Origin: Coccinella septempunctata
Taxonomy: Eukaryota > Arthropoda > Insecta > Coleoptera > Coccinellidae
Reading direction: 5' to 3'
Assembly (NCBI RefSeq): GCF_907165205.1
Contig: NC_058190.1
Coordinates: forward strand, 30,655,345-30,719,344
DNA length: 64,000 nt
The position numbers and the translations under genes were made by a program. Positions 57,801 through 64,000 of this stretch are shown here, in pieces. The number at the start of each line of letters is the position of its first letter. Within the stretch, counting starts at the first letter, position 1. The notes beneath the pieces are model-generated. The model did no database searches. It saw only the letters and a list, made by a program, of their open reading frames with translations, and was not told where the DNA came from.

Positions 57801-59464
57801 GTTGTACCATTAAAAAATTAGCAATTAGGAAAAAGTTATCTCAGCACTTTCTTTGTTCTCAATGAAAGCAGATGCAACGAAAGTACTTAGCTAAAATTTT
57901 TCTTTTTCTATTTGAGATATTCTAGGAAATCAGAGATACAGTCGTGAAAATTCAAACGAAATAACTCAGTTGTACCTATAGAACAAAACCGTGTGGAATA
58001 AAAAAAAATTCAACGGCATGAAAGGTAGAGCCAAGCCCAATTCAACGGAAATTTTCATTCTCATAATCAAAAAGTGCTGGACCAACTTCACATTCATTGA
58101 AGAATAATATTCTGTCTTTCGAAATATACTATTCATAGGAGCGAAAAATAAGTAACAAATATCAATCGTGCTCAGAGAGAAAGTATATGATTTGTTTCTC
58201 GTGATATATATATATACCTATTTCAGAATTTTCAATTTTTCATTTATTTTCCATAAAAATGCAATTTTTTTTTTTCATCTTCATTCGAACATTTAAATGT
58301 GAACATAAAAATATATTGGTTTATTTTTGTTGATATGTTGGCGAATTCAAGAGATCCGTCAATGCCAAAGGGGCCCGTAGATCTTCTGCGCCCAGGGCCC
58401 GAAAAAACCTTAAACCGGCACTGCACGTAGACGTATTTTCCTTAAGATATGTTTATTTTGCTTGTTTTTATTTTTTTGGAAATAGGTACATATTTTTTGA
58501 CGGCATAGGTTTATTTCATTATCCTTCCCTGAAATTTGTATAGCATAGAATATCTCTACTGAAATCTACTGAATTTTTGACAAGTGATGAAGTTAAAATC
58601 GAACTGGCAACCCTGGTATCAAGGCTATGAGCGTGGTAACATCAATCTTAAATAAAGAAATAAAGAGTGACACATTGTTTTGAAGGTAATTCGATTGCCT
58701 GAAACATTTTCACTAAAATGTTGTCCATTATTTGTAGACAAAAATATAACCTATTTTGAAATTCGATCCTTACGTTTTGAAAAACTTCAACTTGAATTTT
58801 TCGGCATGCGTATTCGTATTCTTACGTTCAATTATTCCACATATCTGGGCTGTGCTTCATAAAAAACTGATTTCAAATATCCCCAGTGGACAAAATCTAA
58901 AGGTGTCAAGTCTGGCGAGCAGGGTTTTTCAATTGGACCTCCTCTACCAATCCATTTCTCTTGGATATGATCTGATATCTGATCTTCGTCATTTGCCTCA
59001 TGATCAAAACTTTATTGCACCAGATATGCCCATATTCATTTATGGAAGATGAAATCTTCCAAAAGTTCGACAGATCAGCGTCCGACACTTTATGTTACCT
59101 TTATCATGAATTTTATAGTTAATCTGGACAACAAAATTGGTGCTGTTGGCTATATACCAGTATATGGAGACTTCGCTGTTCCAATTGCGTTGATCAAATG
59201 TAACTCCAAAGGTGAACCTATCAGAAATGAAGCAGGTTTCTGTGAAATCTGCGAATACAACGAGCCGGGTCTTCTCATATGCAAGATATCCAAATTCTTG
59301 CCCGTGACCAAATTTGACGGCTACACAAACGAAGAGTCGACAAAGAAGAAGATCCTCCAGGATGTGCTAAAGAAGGGAGACTTGTATTTCAACACCGGTG
59401 ATGTCCTTGTGAGGGATGATCACGGTTACTTCTACTTCAAAGATAGAACCGGCGATACTTTCAG
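36711..59464 (+). CDS. Fatp: fatty acid transport protein / very-long-chain acyl-CoA synthetase, eight exons, 3' end missing
   Basis: An SLC27-family enzyme that activates long and very long fatty acids with ATP and CoA and so traps imported fatty acids, at the plasma or ER membrane. Exons 36711-36806, 44035-44141, 46260-46410, 48486-48726, 53200-53434, 53720-53921, 54641-54836 and 59119-59464 join without a phase conflict into 524 codons plus two bases. Exon 2 is a membrane helix. The AMP-binding P-loop IYTSGTTGLPK is at about 259-269, the FATP motif FYGSTEGN near 399-406, and DRTGDTFR ends the last exon. Family proteins are about 620-650 residues, so the C-terminal WKGENV part lies further right. 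Introns are swollen by transposons, but no exon is broken. Identification is firm. Only exon 1 is tentative. Confidence 0.92.
37188..37235. repeat. two adjacent perfect palindromes
   Basis: An 18-bp palindrome built on ACTTACTTA (37188-37205) and a 28-bp palindrome built on ACTTTAGGTTGATA (37208-37235) are separated by two bases. Neither has a spacer or a mismatch. Confidence 0.8.
37755..37850 (+). repeat. polypyrimidine tract in FATP intron 1
   Basis: About 95 bases are almost all C and T. No array period is clear. The chance frame through it is low-complexity. Confidence 0.6.
38509..39126 (+). mobile_element. MITE with AATAGGGAAT ends, copy 1
   Basis: A 618-bp element begins AATAGGGAATACTCCT and ends with the inverted AGGAGAATTCCCTATT. 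It aligns along its whole length with 46751-47341 in the same orientation. It is non-coding. The target duplication is unclear. Confidence 0.75.
39166..39195. repeat. 13-bp perfect hairpin
   Basis: CAGCAAGCCAGAC and its exact complement are separated by the loop AGAA. It lies just outside a MITE end in FATP intron 1. It may be a remnant of a MITE or a structured site. No terminator-type T run follows. Confidence 0.7.
39200..40890. other. FATP intron 1 sequence, nothing recognised
   Basis: Opposed open frames at 39395-39620 and a 103-codon frame at 40226-40537 have no family motif. No repeat end was located. Confidence 0.35.
40891..42111. mobile_element. 1.2-kb foldback element with TACAGGGTGAC ends
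   Basis: The outer ends TACAGGGTGAC and GTCACCCTGTA are followed by parallel arms (GGACAACGGCTAAGT, GAGGACCTCAAA, CAAAAGTTTCAATTTACTTG and others) to about 41360 and from about 41755. The middle 400 bp is unpaired and non-coding. It lies within FATP intron 1. Confidence 0.75.
42687..42950. repeat. foldback remnant
   Basis: TACAGGGTGACTAACC opens an arm (CAATTTCGAACTGCTTGAT, then TCTTCGATTAATAATTTT) that is complementary to 42840-42945. The outer right end is missing or replaced. Confidence 0.5.
44035..44141 (+). CDS. FATP exon 2 (membrane helix)
   Basis: Acceptor TTGTTTTCAG and donor GTGAGT bound 107 nt encoding DFLAVVITIGITSSVLTVLR, then KLFRIIIKTFPRDIK. The hydrophobic span followed by FPRDIK is the conserved N-terminal anchor of insect FATPs. 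Confidence 0.85.
44765..45008. mobile_element. MITE with 8-bp duplication, nested
   Basis: A 244-bp element with perfect 23-bp inverted ends (CATAGACATAGAGACATGGA...) is flanked by exact TGTCGAAC duplications at 44757-44764 and 45009-45016. The uninterrupted family X copy at 5.9-6.0 kb shows the empty site. Eight-base duplications point to hAT or P machinery. Confidence 0.85.
45170..45352. mobile_element. hAT-type MITE, nested
   Basis: A 183-bp element, CAAGGGCGGAT...ATCCGCCCTTG, is flanked by exact CGTTACAT duplications (45162-45169, 45353-45360). It contains runs of nine and more G or C next to both ends. CA...TG ends and an 8-bp duplication fit hAT. Confidence 0.85.
46260..46410 (+). CDS. 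FATP exon 3
   Basis: 151 nt between CTATTTTAG and GTAAGT encode LVWMFIRLNYFILYRTWLN, then TVPKLFRQTVRKYPKKIAFH and WTFEQ. The TVPKLF...PKKIAF...WTF pattern is the start of the AMP-binding domain in FATPs. Confidence 0.95.
46421..46610 (+). repeat. hairpin element with tRNA-like Pol III promoter core
   Basis: Arms at 46440-46473 and 46561-46592 (GAATTCGCGGCGTAA, CAATTATTGAATT) are inverted copies. Between them lies a tRNA-like stretch with a perfect A box, TAGCTCAGTGG (46478-46488), and a B box, GATCGAATC (46522-46530). The anticodon arm is recognisable, but acceptor and T stems do not pair, so it is not a functional tRNA. It resembles a tRNA-derived SINE head caught in a foldback. It starts 10 bp past the exon 3 donor site. 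Confidence 0.6.
46751..47341 (+). mobile_element. MITE with AATAGGGAAT ends, copy 2
   Basis: A 591-bp direct repeat of 38509-39126, with the same inverted ends (AATAGGGAATACTGCT / AGGAGAATTCCCCATT). It lies in FATP intron 3. Internal differences are mainly short deletions. Confidence 0.75.
47342..48485. other. rest of FATP intron 3
   Basis: No gene or repeat boundary recognised. A 60-codon minus-strand frame at 48185-48367 has no motif. Confidence 0.4.
48486..48726 (+). CDS. FATP exon 4
   Basis: Acceptor TTTTTCTAG, donor GTGAGT. The 241 nt encode VDQFSNQIGNYFKSLGYKRG, DTVALLMDSRPEYVCVWLGL and AKVGIITALINTN, continuing to FSSKFKQ. GD.VAL.M.NRPE...WLGL.K.G...ALIN is the conserved A3-A5 stretch of the family. 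Confidence 0.97.
49622..50333 (+). mobile_element. PIF/Harbinger deletion derivative
   Basis: A 712-bp element is flanked by TAA duplications (49619-49621, 50334-50336); the complementary arm of the host foldback shows the empty site. The inverted ends are AGCCGGGTCCAGACTATGTA and its complement, with TATAAC-rich subterminal repeats. TAA targets, such ends and the HARBI1-like reading inside fit PIF/Harbinger. Confidence 0.9.
49796..50115 (+). pseudogene. HARBI1-like transposase N-terminal relic
   Basis: The frame reads MSSNVEDVILAAAACVILCR, then after a stop ELGEHYSGTTLLKDL, and in another frame MTSFDFEYLINQIGHKIGKK with DTTFLDAIPVKKRLALQ. These match, in order, the N-terminal third of Harbinger nucleases (R..YSG....L, M....F..LL..I...I.K.DT..R.AI....RLA). 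The catalytic DDE part is deleted. Confidence 0.85.
50560..51307. mobile_element. foldback with tandem-repeat arms, nested
   Basis: About 748 bp, flanked by TATTT on both sides. The ends (TACGAAAGCGCTG / CAGCGTTTTCGTAA) lead into CCACACAAAAAA and then into arrays of a 17-18-bp unit (TCGGAATTCTGAGATACAAG-like, 50600-50715 and 51150-51262, inverted). Arms made of short tandem repeats are the architecture of FB-type foldback elements. No coding sequence was recognised in the 430-bp centre. Confidence 0.75.
51716..51964 (-). pseudogene. C-terminus of a Tc1/mariner-type transposase
   Basis: The minus-strand frame contains REHLRQRIEEACAEVDENPD followed by MIRSAINNLILSARK. It corresponds to the helical tail after the DDE domain (LR.RI..AC..I..) in IS630-Tc1-mariner transposases. 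The catalytic core is missing from this location. Confidence 0.55.
53200..53434 (+). CDS. FATP exon 5 (AMP-binding P-loop)
   Basis: 235 nt between TTTTCACAG and GTAATT. It starts IVQKVRTLMPELKMFQFNDG, contains an acidic linker, and ends with RLIYIYTSGTTGLPKAS and IIKNSR. The serine/threonine-glycine-rich loop with its lysine binds the ATP phosphates in this enzyme superfamily. Confidence 0.97.
53720..53921 (+). CDS. FATP exon 6
   Basis: 202 nt between TTCTTCAG and GTGAGT, encoding YHIGYIVFNLGVQIKPEDVI, YTPVPLYHSLGGMCGVSQ and IEGATVVIRSKFSASNFWKD. The PLYHS motif and the ...KFSASNFW.DC..Y.CT ending are diagnostic for FATPs. Confidence 0.97.
54111..54283. repeat. hairpin MITE, about 63-bp stem
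   Basis: From TACGCTCCACCGAAG to CTTCGGTGCAGCGTA the sequence folds with a nearly perfect stem (AAGCAGATGCTGACCATGGT, TTTGACCTCATCAGAGCAAC). The loop of about 45 bases contains a smaller hairpin, GATGGAAAAACG/TTTTTCCATC. It lies in FATP intron 6. A fragment occurs at 6204-6235. Confidence 0.8.
54300..54428 (+). repeat. two-copy direct repeat, 79 bp apart
   Basis: GACAATGGCAAATTGG...ATCGTAACACTTGATCATAT and GTCGATGGCAAATAGA...ATCGTAACACTTGTTGATAT run in parallel over about 50 bp each. Adjacent to the hairpin MITE. Confidence 0.6.
54641..54836 (+). CDS. FATP exon 7 (FATP signature motif)
   Basis: 196 nt from GGTTCCAG to a GTAAGT donor, encoding ISQYIGEMARYVILAHQNSS, then KMYGNGMKPTTWKQF and VYEFYGSTEGNFGL. 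QYIGE...RY, GNG..P..W and EFYG.TEGN are the core FATP signature region. Confidence 0.97.
55783..58423. mobile_element. hAT-type element, 2.6 kb, non-autonomous
   Basis: The ends CAGTGCCGGTTTA and TAAACCGGCACTG are flanked by exact CACGTAGA duplications (55775-55782, 58424-58431). Both ends carry GGGCGC/GGGCCC-rich subterminal sequence. No transposase was recognised. Almost half of its length is a nested P-like element. It occupies most of FATP intron 7. Confidence 0.88.
56170..57429 (-). mobile_element. P-superfamily element of a second family, nested in the hAT element
   Basis: A 1260-bp element with ends CATAGAAATCAT / ATGATTTCTATG and an exact 8-bp duplication, CATGTTCT (56162-56169, 57430-57437). 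Its arms continue with CTAGAATGCTAATCCAGTAG and AAATGCGGCGAAAAATTGAC (inverted). About 130 bp of the interior (56925-57060, minus strand) match the interior of the 16.5-kb element near 17160-17290, which ties it to the P group. No THAP reading was found here. Confidence 0.75.
59119..59464 (+). CDS. FATP exon 8
   Basis: 346 nt from ATTTTATAG to GTAAGT, encoding FNLDNKIGAVGYIPVYGDFA, VPIALIKCNSKGEPIRNEAG, FCEICEYNEPGLLICKIS, FDGYTNEESTKKKI, GDLYFNTGDVLVRDDHGYFY and FKDRTGDTFR. (S/T)GDVL, Y.YF.DR.GDTFRW and FDGY are conserved. The aspartates in GDVL and DR bind the AMP ribose. The reading must continue in an exon starting with G completing R, then WKGENV, which I did not find before the window ends. 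Confidence 0.97.
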
Positions 59465-59663
59465 GTAAGTACAGTACATATCATAGATATCTTGATTCGC
59501 TCTCGAGGTACAGGGCGTTTTTGAATAATGACTGTTTCAAATATTTCGCTAGGTATATGTATATCTTGGCTTATGTTCGAGATATTCGAAAAATTCCAAA
59601 AGCATTTTTTTCAGTAATTTTTATGTTTCATATGATATCTGTGACGGATCATAATATATAGTC

Positions 59664-61182
59664 CAAAGATTATAGAGTAGAAAGATAGGAAACGCCCTCA
59701 TATCGCTAGTACTAAAAACCGACTACATTTTGGCCAGTGAAAACACGCGTGACAATGAGATGGCGCTAAAAACGCACTGTCAATACAGGAAAACTTTTCG
59801 ATAACAGTTTTCTGTTTTTTAATTGAGAGGCGCGAAATTCGAATTCTATTTCTCGTATTGCATTCCAATATTGATTTTGTTTCTATCAGAAAACAAACAT
59901 CCTGAGCGACAAAACAAAAATATGGTTTTGCTTTGTGATCAGGATGTTAGTTTTCATCTAAACATTGTTTTGAATCAATTGATATCAACGAAAAACGTTG
60001 TTAGATGTGCTATATGTTTATTTGCAATTCATAAAAAATTTACAAAAATTGAAATAGTGGGCAATAAATGAAGCTTTAACTAGGACACTAAAGTATATGG
60101 TGATCTGCTATACGTTAAAGGTGTTGTTTCTGTACATTAGGTTGTTCTGAATTCATGAACTTAGTTGAATTTGTAAAATATACATACATATATCAGAAAT
60201 TAATATGAACCAATATTCAATATACCATCATAGCATACTTCCAGTTACTTACATATGTAAGTATTATTTAAAGAATTTTCAGAACCACACATTAAAGAAA
60301 AAAAACTTACAGACATATGCAAGACCTGTATGTCAGTATAGTTTCTTGGTGGTTTTTTTATGATTTCCTTATGATATGGTCTCTTCATGACACAATATAC
60401 AAATTGATTAATGAATGAACAAAACACTCACAGCAGGTTTCATAAAACTTTGACTTTCCGAACAACAATTTGACAGTCACTCGGTTCCCAAATAGAAATC
60501 AATAAAACCTCTGCATTTCTGAATATATTGAAAGAGTAGCAATTGAGAATCATTGAATGGACCTATATAGATCATAATTTCCCCTTAATAGGCCGTTCAT
60601 GCAAGGGATGCTTTCTGCATACAACAATTTACGTCGATGGACAGTTCTCAATTGACCTGCAGTAAAATGTTCATTGCACATGGTGTAGTTAGTAGTGTTT
60701 GCTGAAGTAATTGTCTTCAAGCCCTGAGAATTTTATCCACTTCGGAGCACTGAAAATTAGAATCAATGAATGACCGATTCACATGTTACGACTTTTAATA
60801 CTTACGCTTCCATTTTCCTTAGTTGAGTGAAAAACTTAATCACGTAAAATACATTTTATTATTTGATCCACCGTTCTTCACCATTCAATAATTTTCGAAC
60901 AATATTTTGATGTTTTCACCAAGAAATAAGACAAAAAACTTCAAAAATCAGCAACTAGAACGAGCCAGATAAACAAAAAGCGGAATGAGAATCAAAACAT
61001 TCAAAACCTCTTTGATCAAAATTGACATCTGAAATTTTAAAAAAATGTCATATATTTCTGCAAATGGCACTCAAATTAATATTTTAACCAGTCTTAGCGT
61101 CTTAAAAACACGCGTGACACACAGATGGCGCTCAAATCGCTTTAGTCGCCTCGTTTCCCATCTTTCTACTCTATAATCTTTG
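59664..61182 (-). mobile_element. P-superfamily element, copy 2
   Basis: 1519 bp, the inverted sister of 16549-18050, with ends CAAAGATTATAGAGTAG.../...CTACTCTATAATCTTTG and an exact ATATAGTC duplication (59656-59663, 61183-61190). It lies 199 bp past FATP exon 8. It inserted 5 bp inside the end of a MITE (61186-61584). Confidence 0.87.
60580..60884 (-). pseudogene. THAP zinc-finger relic, copy 2
   Basis: The minus-strand frame starts MVKNGGSNNKMYF at 60884. After a small intron it reads TNYTMCNEHFTAGQLRTVHR and RKLLYAESIPCMNG. CxEHF and the AVPT-like SIPC are the second half of the THAP C2CH finger. The first cysteine is lost (C to G), while the CNEHF cysteine and histidine are kept. The two copies have lost different zinc ligands, so they decayed independently. 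Confidence 0.65.
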
Positions 61183-61185
61183 ATA

Positions 61186-61584
61186 TAGTCCATTCAAGAA
61201 TGATTGACATCTCGGGTGGCTATGGAAAATTGAATTTAAGTTGGTAATAACTCTTTAGTTGAGATTCTGTGTTGGTTTTTTGAATAAACAGTGATCTATA
61301 TGTGAATCTATGCACTGACCGACGATAATTTGAATTTTGTTCTTCTTTTTATGTTCTTAATTCAATCTCACAAATTGAGAAAATAATTGTATCAATTTTG
61401 AATGCTGATTAATATGCTCAGAATTTCAATATTTCTTCTTTTCAAATATTATTCTAGGTTGTATTTATATTCCAGTTCTGTGATTGAAACTATAGAAATT
61501 ATTGAATATCTTTTGTGACGAGATATTAAGCTGCGTCTGGACTTTCAAGGCCTATTGGGATGTCAATCATTCTTGAATGGACTA
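61186..61584. mobile_element. MITE with TAGTCCATTC ends
   Basis: The ends TAGTCCATTCAAGAATGATT and the complement GAATGATTGACATC-side block ending GAATGGACTA are perfect over 26 bp, with TA outside. About 400 bp, non-coding. The P element copy 2 interrupts its left terminus. Confidence 0.8.
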
Positions 61585-62750
61585 TAAATCAATTACAATT
61601 TCATAGAAATAGAGGACAGTCGGTATTTTTCAAATAGGACATATTTTTGAAGGCAGTTTTTCAGTCGCAGATTTGTCGAAAAGTATCCCGTTATCGGTTT
61701 TTCAAAAATGTAATTCTTTTCAAGGATATATTTGACATTGGACATCTTATATATTCGACTTACTTTATTGCTCTTTCGAGTTCGTCCTATGTTGCGTTTC
61801 TATTCGAATATTCGATCCAATGTATGTGTAGGTATTGTTCATGAAATTGAAACTTTCAGATAATTAACTTTATCGAAGAAGATTACACAACAGACACAAA
61901 ATGAATTGAATCTTTAAACAAATGAAAAATATTTATATTTAAGGTGTGCCATGTCAAGAATGAATAAGTCGAAAAACTGAATATATTCTGCTACTAAAGA
62001 ACTTCGTTGGAACTTAAATGGGGAGTGCCCTATTCAAAAAACACCAACTCTACTCTATATCTATGAAATGGTAATTTCATAAAACAAAAATTACAGAAAA
62101 AAATGTTTTGGAATTTTTCGAATATCTTTAACATAAACCAAGATATAGCGAATAATTTGAAACATTTTTTAGAAACGCCTTGTAACTCTGGAACGAATCA
62201 AAATATCTGCTTTATGCTATCTAATTATTTCGAAAAAAGATATCGGTGGTCCTTGAAGATTTTTTCTCAGTCTTTTAGGCCTCTGTATTGATAGTCAGAT
62301 CTCAAGACCTATCTCAGTTGTTACCTTCTCATTACTGTAACAGCATCTCAAGATGACGGCTCAATAAACTCATATATGTCGTTATCAGTTTGATCTCAAG
62401 AAGCGAGTCTTGAAACTCACCTTGAATATCTTGAGTAATGGTCTTGAGCTAAACTTGAGATCACTAAACAAAAAGAGAAATAAGTATTTCTATTTTGCTC
62501 GATATTTTATCACTATGGCTTGCAATGGAGTCTAATGAAGTAGATTTTTCGATTTCAAACGAACGGACATGACATCACATTCTTGTTTATCGAAGTGGTC
62601 GATTTCATCGTAGTAGTTGACCACGTCTTCCATGAATTCCATATTTTACTTCGATAAGGCCGATTTGTGAAAGCACAAAATAGAAATTCCTGTCAGTTCA
62701 CATCTTGAGTCAGGTCAATCTAATATTTGTGTTTTCCAACTACATATATG
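61585..62750. other. nothing recognised
   Basis: AT-rich sequence, presumably still FATP intron 8. Open frames at 61647-61844 and 62103-62291 have no motif. No exon with the missing FATP C-terminus was found. Confidence 0.4.
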
Positions 62751-63478
62751 TACAGGGTGGTCAAAATTGGTGATACCTGAATTACAACTTTTTCAACCCA
62801 TCGAGATAGAGGAAACTGCAAGGCACATTACGGTCGTCTTTTTTCGAGAAACTATAATGCCATCAACTGCATTACTCTATCTTCTTTTGTTTTCGAGTTA
62901 TGGGTCAAAATTATCTCTATATTTCTGTTCAAGCTAGGATGTTGAAATGAAAACATTATACAGACACTTTTTTGATAGCAATCCAGTGGCGCACTAAGAT
63001 TTTTTCCAACAGTTATATTTGCTGAGCTATAACATAAAGATGTATTTTTTTATGAAAACAGTAGTTTAAAATGACTTAGAAGGACTGAGGGTGATGTATA
63101 ATATATTTCTGAAAAAATGGCGATTGTTTCTAAGTCATTTTAAACTACCCTTCTCATCAGAAAAAACACAACTTTATGTTATAGCTCAGCAAATAAACCT
63201 GTAGGAAAAAATCATAGTACACGCCACTGGATTGCTATCAAAAAAGTGTCTGTATTGTGTCTTCATTTCAAAATCCTAGCACAAACAGAAACGGAGATGA
63301 TGAGCAAAGTTGAAATCGCCCAAATTTAAATTTTGGCCTATAACTCAAAAACAAAAGAAGATAGAGAGAAATGCAGTTGATGGCATTTTTAGTTTCTCGA
63401 AAAAAGACGACATGAATGGTAGATTCATTTTTCTCTATCTCGTTGGGTTCAAAAGTTGTAGTTCAGGTATTACCAATA
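62751..63478. repeat. foldback related to the 20.3-kb palindrome
   Basis: TACAGGGTGGTCAAAATTGG opens an arm of about 330 bp that pairs with 63110-63478. Both arms carry CTTCTTTTGTTTT(C/T)GAGTTAT and GCAATCCAGTGGCG. The last 16 bp of the right end are missing. The design and several phrases are shared with 20282-21254. Confidence 0.75.
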
Positions 63479-63499
63479 TAAGTAGTATTTTTGTAGACC

Positions 63500-63709
63500 A
63501 TTGTAGACCATTATATTTGAATAAGAGAATAAGACTTTTGAATAAGAGCCAGGAGGGCCTTCACAGTGAAGTGAATGTTAGGAAAGATTTATTTATGTTT
63601 GAAATTATATATTGTAGAATTAAATTAAGTTATAATTAATAGTTACACACAGATTATACTATATCTGGTATGATCTCTGTAACGTAAACCATGTTTATAG
63701 ATGAATAAA

Positions 63710-63747
<38 letters not shown>
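63500..63747 (+). repeat. probable retroposon 3' tail with (ATT)n
   Basis: GATGAATAAAC runs directly into twelve ATT units (about 63710-63747). A polyadenylation-like signal followed by ATT/TAA repeats is the usual 3' end of several non-LTR clades. A similar AATAAATATCTAATTATTATT occurs near 5537. The 5' limit is a guess. Confidence 0.35.
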
Positions 63748-63752
<5 letters not shown>

Positions 63753-63874
63753 TAGATAATTTATATCGATACAGGCTTGTCAACACAGAATAAGAGAATC
63801 ATATACTGATTGCATGTATTGCCTATATATTGAGGTGATTGGACTGCATTTGAAATTCGTTCCTTTAATTATTG

Positions 63875-64000
63875 TTGATTATTAATTTCCACCGCATAAT
63901 TTTTTTTAATACTCTCCATACAAGATAATCCAAAAGATTCAAATCAGGTGGTATCGCAGGGCATAGCACCTGACCACGCCGATCATTCCATCTGCTATTG
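63875..64000 (-). pseudogene. Tc1/mariner-superfamily transposase, C-terminal part entering from the right edge
   Basis: On the minus strand the frame reads RWNDRRGQVLCPAIPPDLNL, LDYLVWRVLKKNYAVEINN, stop, LKERISNAVQSP. (S/P)PDL..LDY..W..LK holds the last catalytic aspartate of the DD37-type group, and LKERI.NA is the usual tail. A stop after the DYLVW block shows decay. The N-terminal part lies outside the window. Confidence 0.65.

Noticed and set aside
58756..59118. Extension of FATP exon 8 upstream to 59049 or beyond
   Set aside because: The family alignment begins at FNLDN right after the acceptor at 59117-59118, and the phase matches exon 7 only there.

Overview
The window looks like one piece of an insect nuclear genome: AT-rich, intron-bearing genes, GT/AG splice sites, and a dense load of animal-type DNA transposons. 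A short degenerate (CCTAA)n tract, the insect telomere unit, fits this. The insect order cannot be fixed from the sequence. Nothing here is bacterial or viral in organisation.

Three cellular genes can be supported. (1) A single-exon C/EBP (slbo-like) bZIP transcription factor lies on the minus strand at 29049-30029. A conserved-looking CRE/E-box/TATA cluster about 2.8 kb upstream of it (32.8-33.05 kb) may be an enhancer or distal promoter. (2) A fatty acid transport protein / very-long-chain acyl-CoA synthetase (FATP, SLC27 family) runs on the plus strand from a probable first exon at 36711 to an exon ending at 59464. Eight phase-compatible exons encode about 524 residues, and the last roughly 100 residues lie beyond the window or were not found. 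(3) Three short phase-compatible exons on the minus strand (23284-25110) encode a small multi-span membrane protein that I do not recognise.

Most of the rest is mobile DNA. 1-22 kb holds decayed hAT, Tc1 and non-LTR pieces, foldback MITEs, diverged tandem repeats (11-12.1 kb), a 1.2 kb terminal-inverted-repeat (TIR) element (second copy at 44.6-46.2 kb), a P-superfamily element with a THAP relic (16549-18050), and a complex element (19969-22438) carrying a 973-bp near-perfect palindrome. 24-27 kb holds two Tc1/mariner-type relics, one a nearly complete mellifera-like mariner. 33.5-36 kb holds a CR1-like retroposon split by an RNase H-bearing retroposon with a 12-bp target duplication.

The FATP introns are packed with nested insertions. 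Intron 2 is largely one TIR element with two hAT-like MITEs inside. Intron 4 is a 2.9-kb foldback containing a Harbinger (HARBI1-type) deletion derivative and a second foldback with tandem-repeat arms. Intron 7 is a 2.6-kb hAT element containing a different P-like element. The last intron carries a second copy of the 16.5-kb P element, inserted in a MITE end. Target-site duplications read directly from the sequence (8 bp for P and hAT, TAA for Harbinger) fix the boundaries of many of these elements and the order in which they nested.
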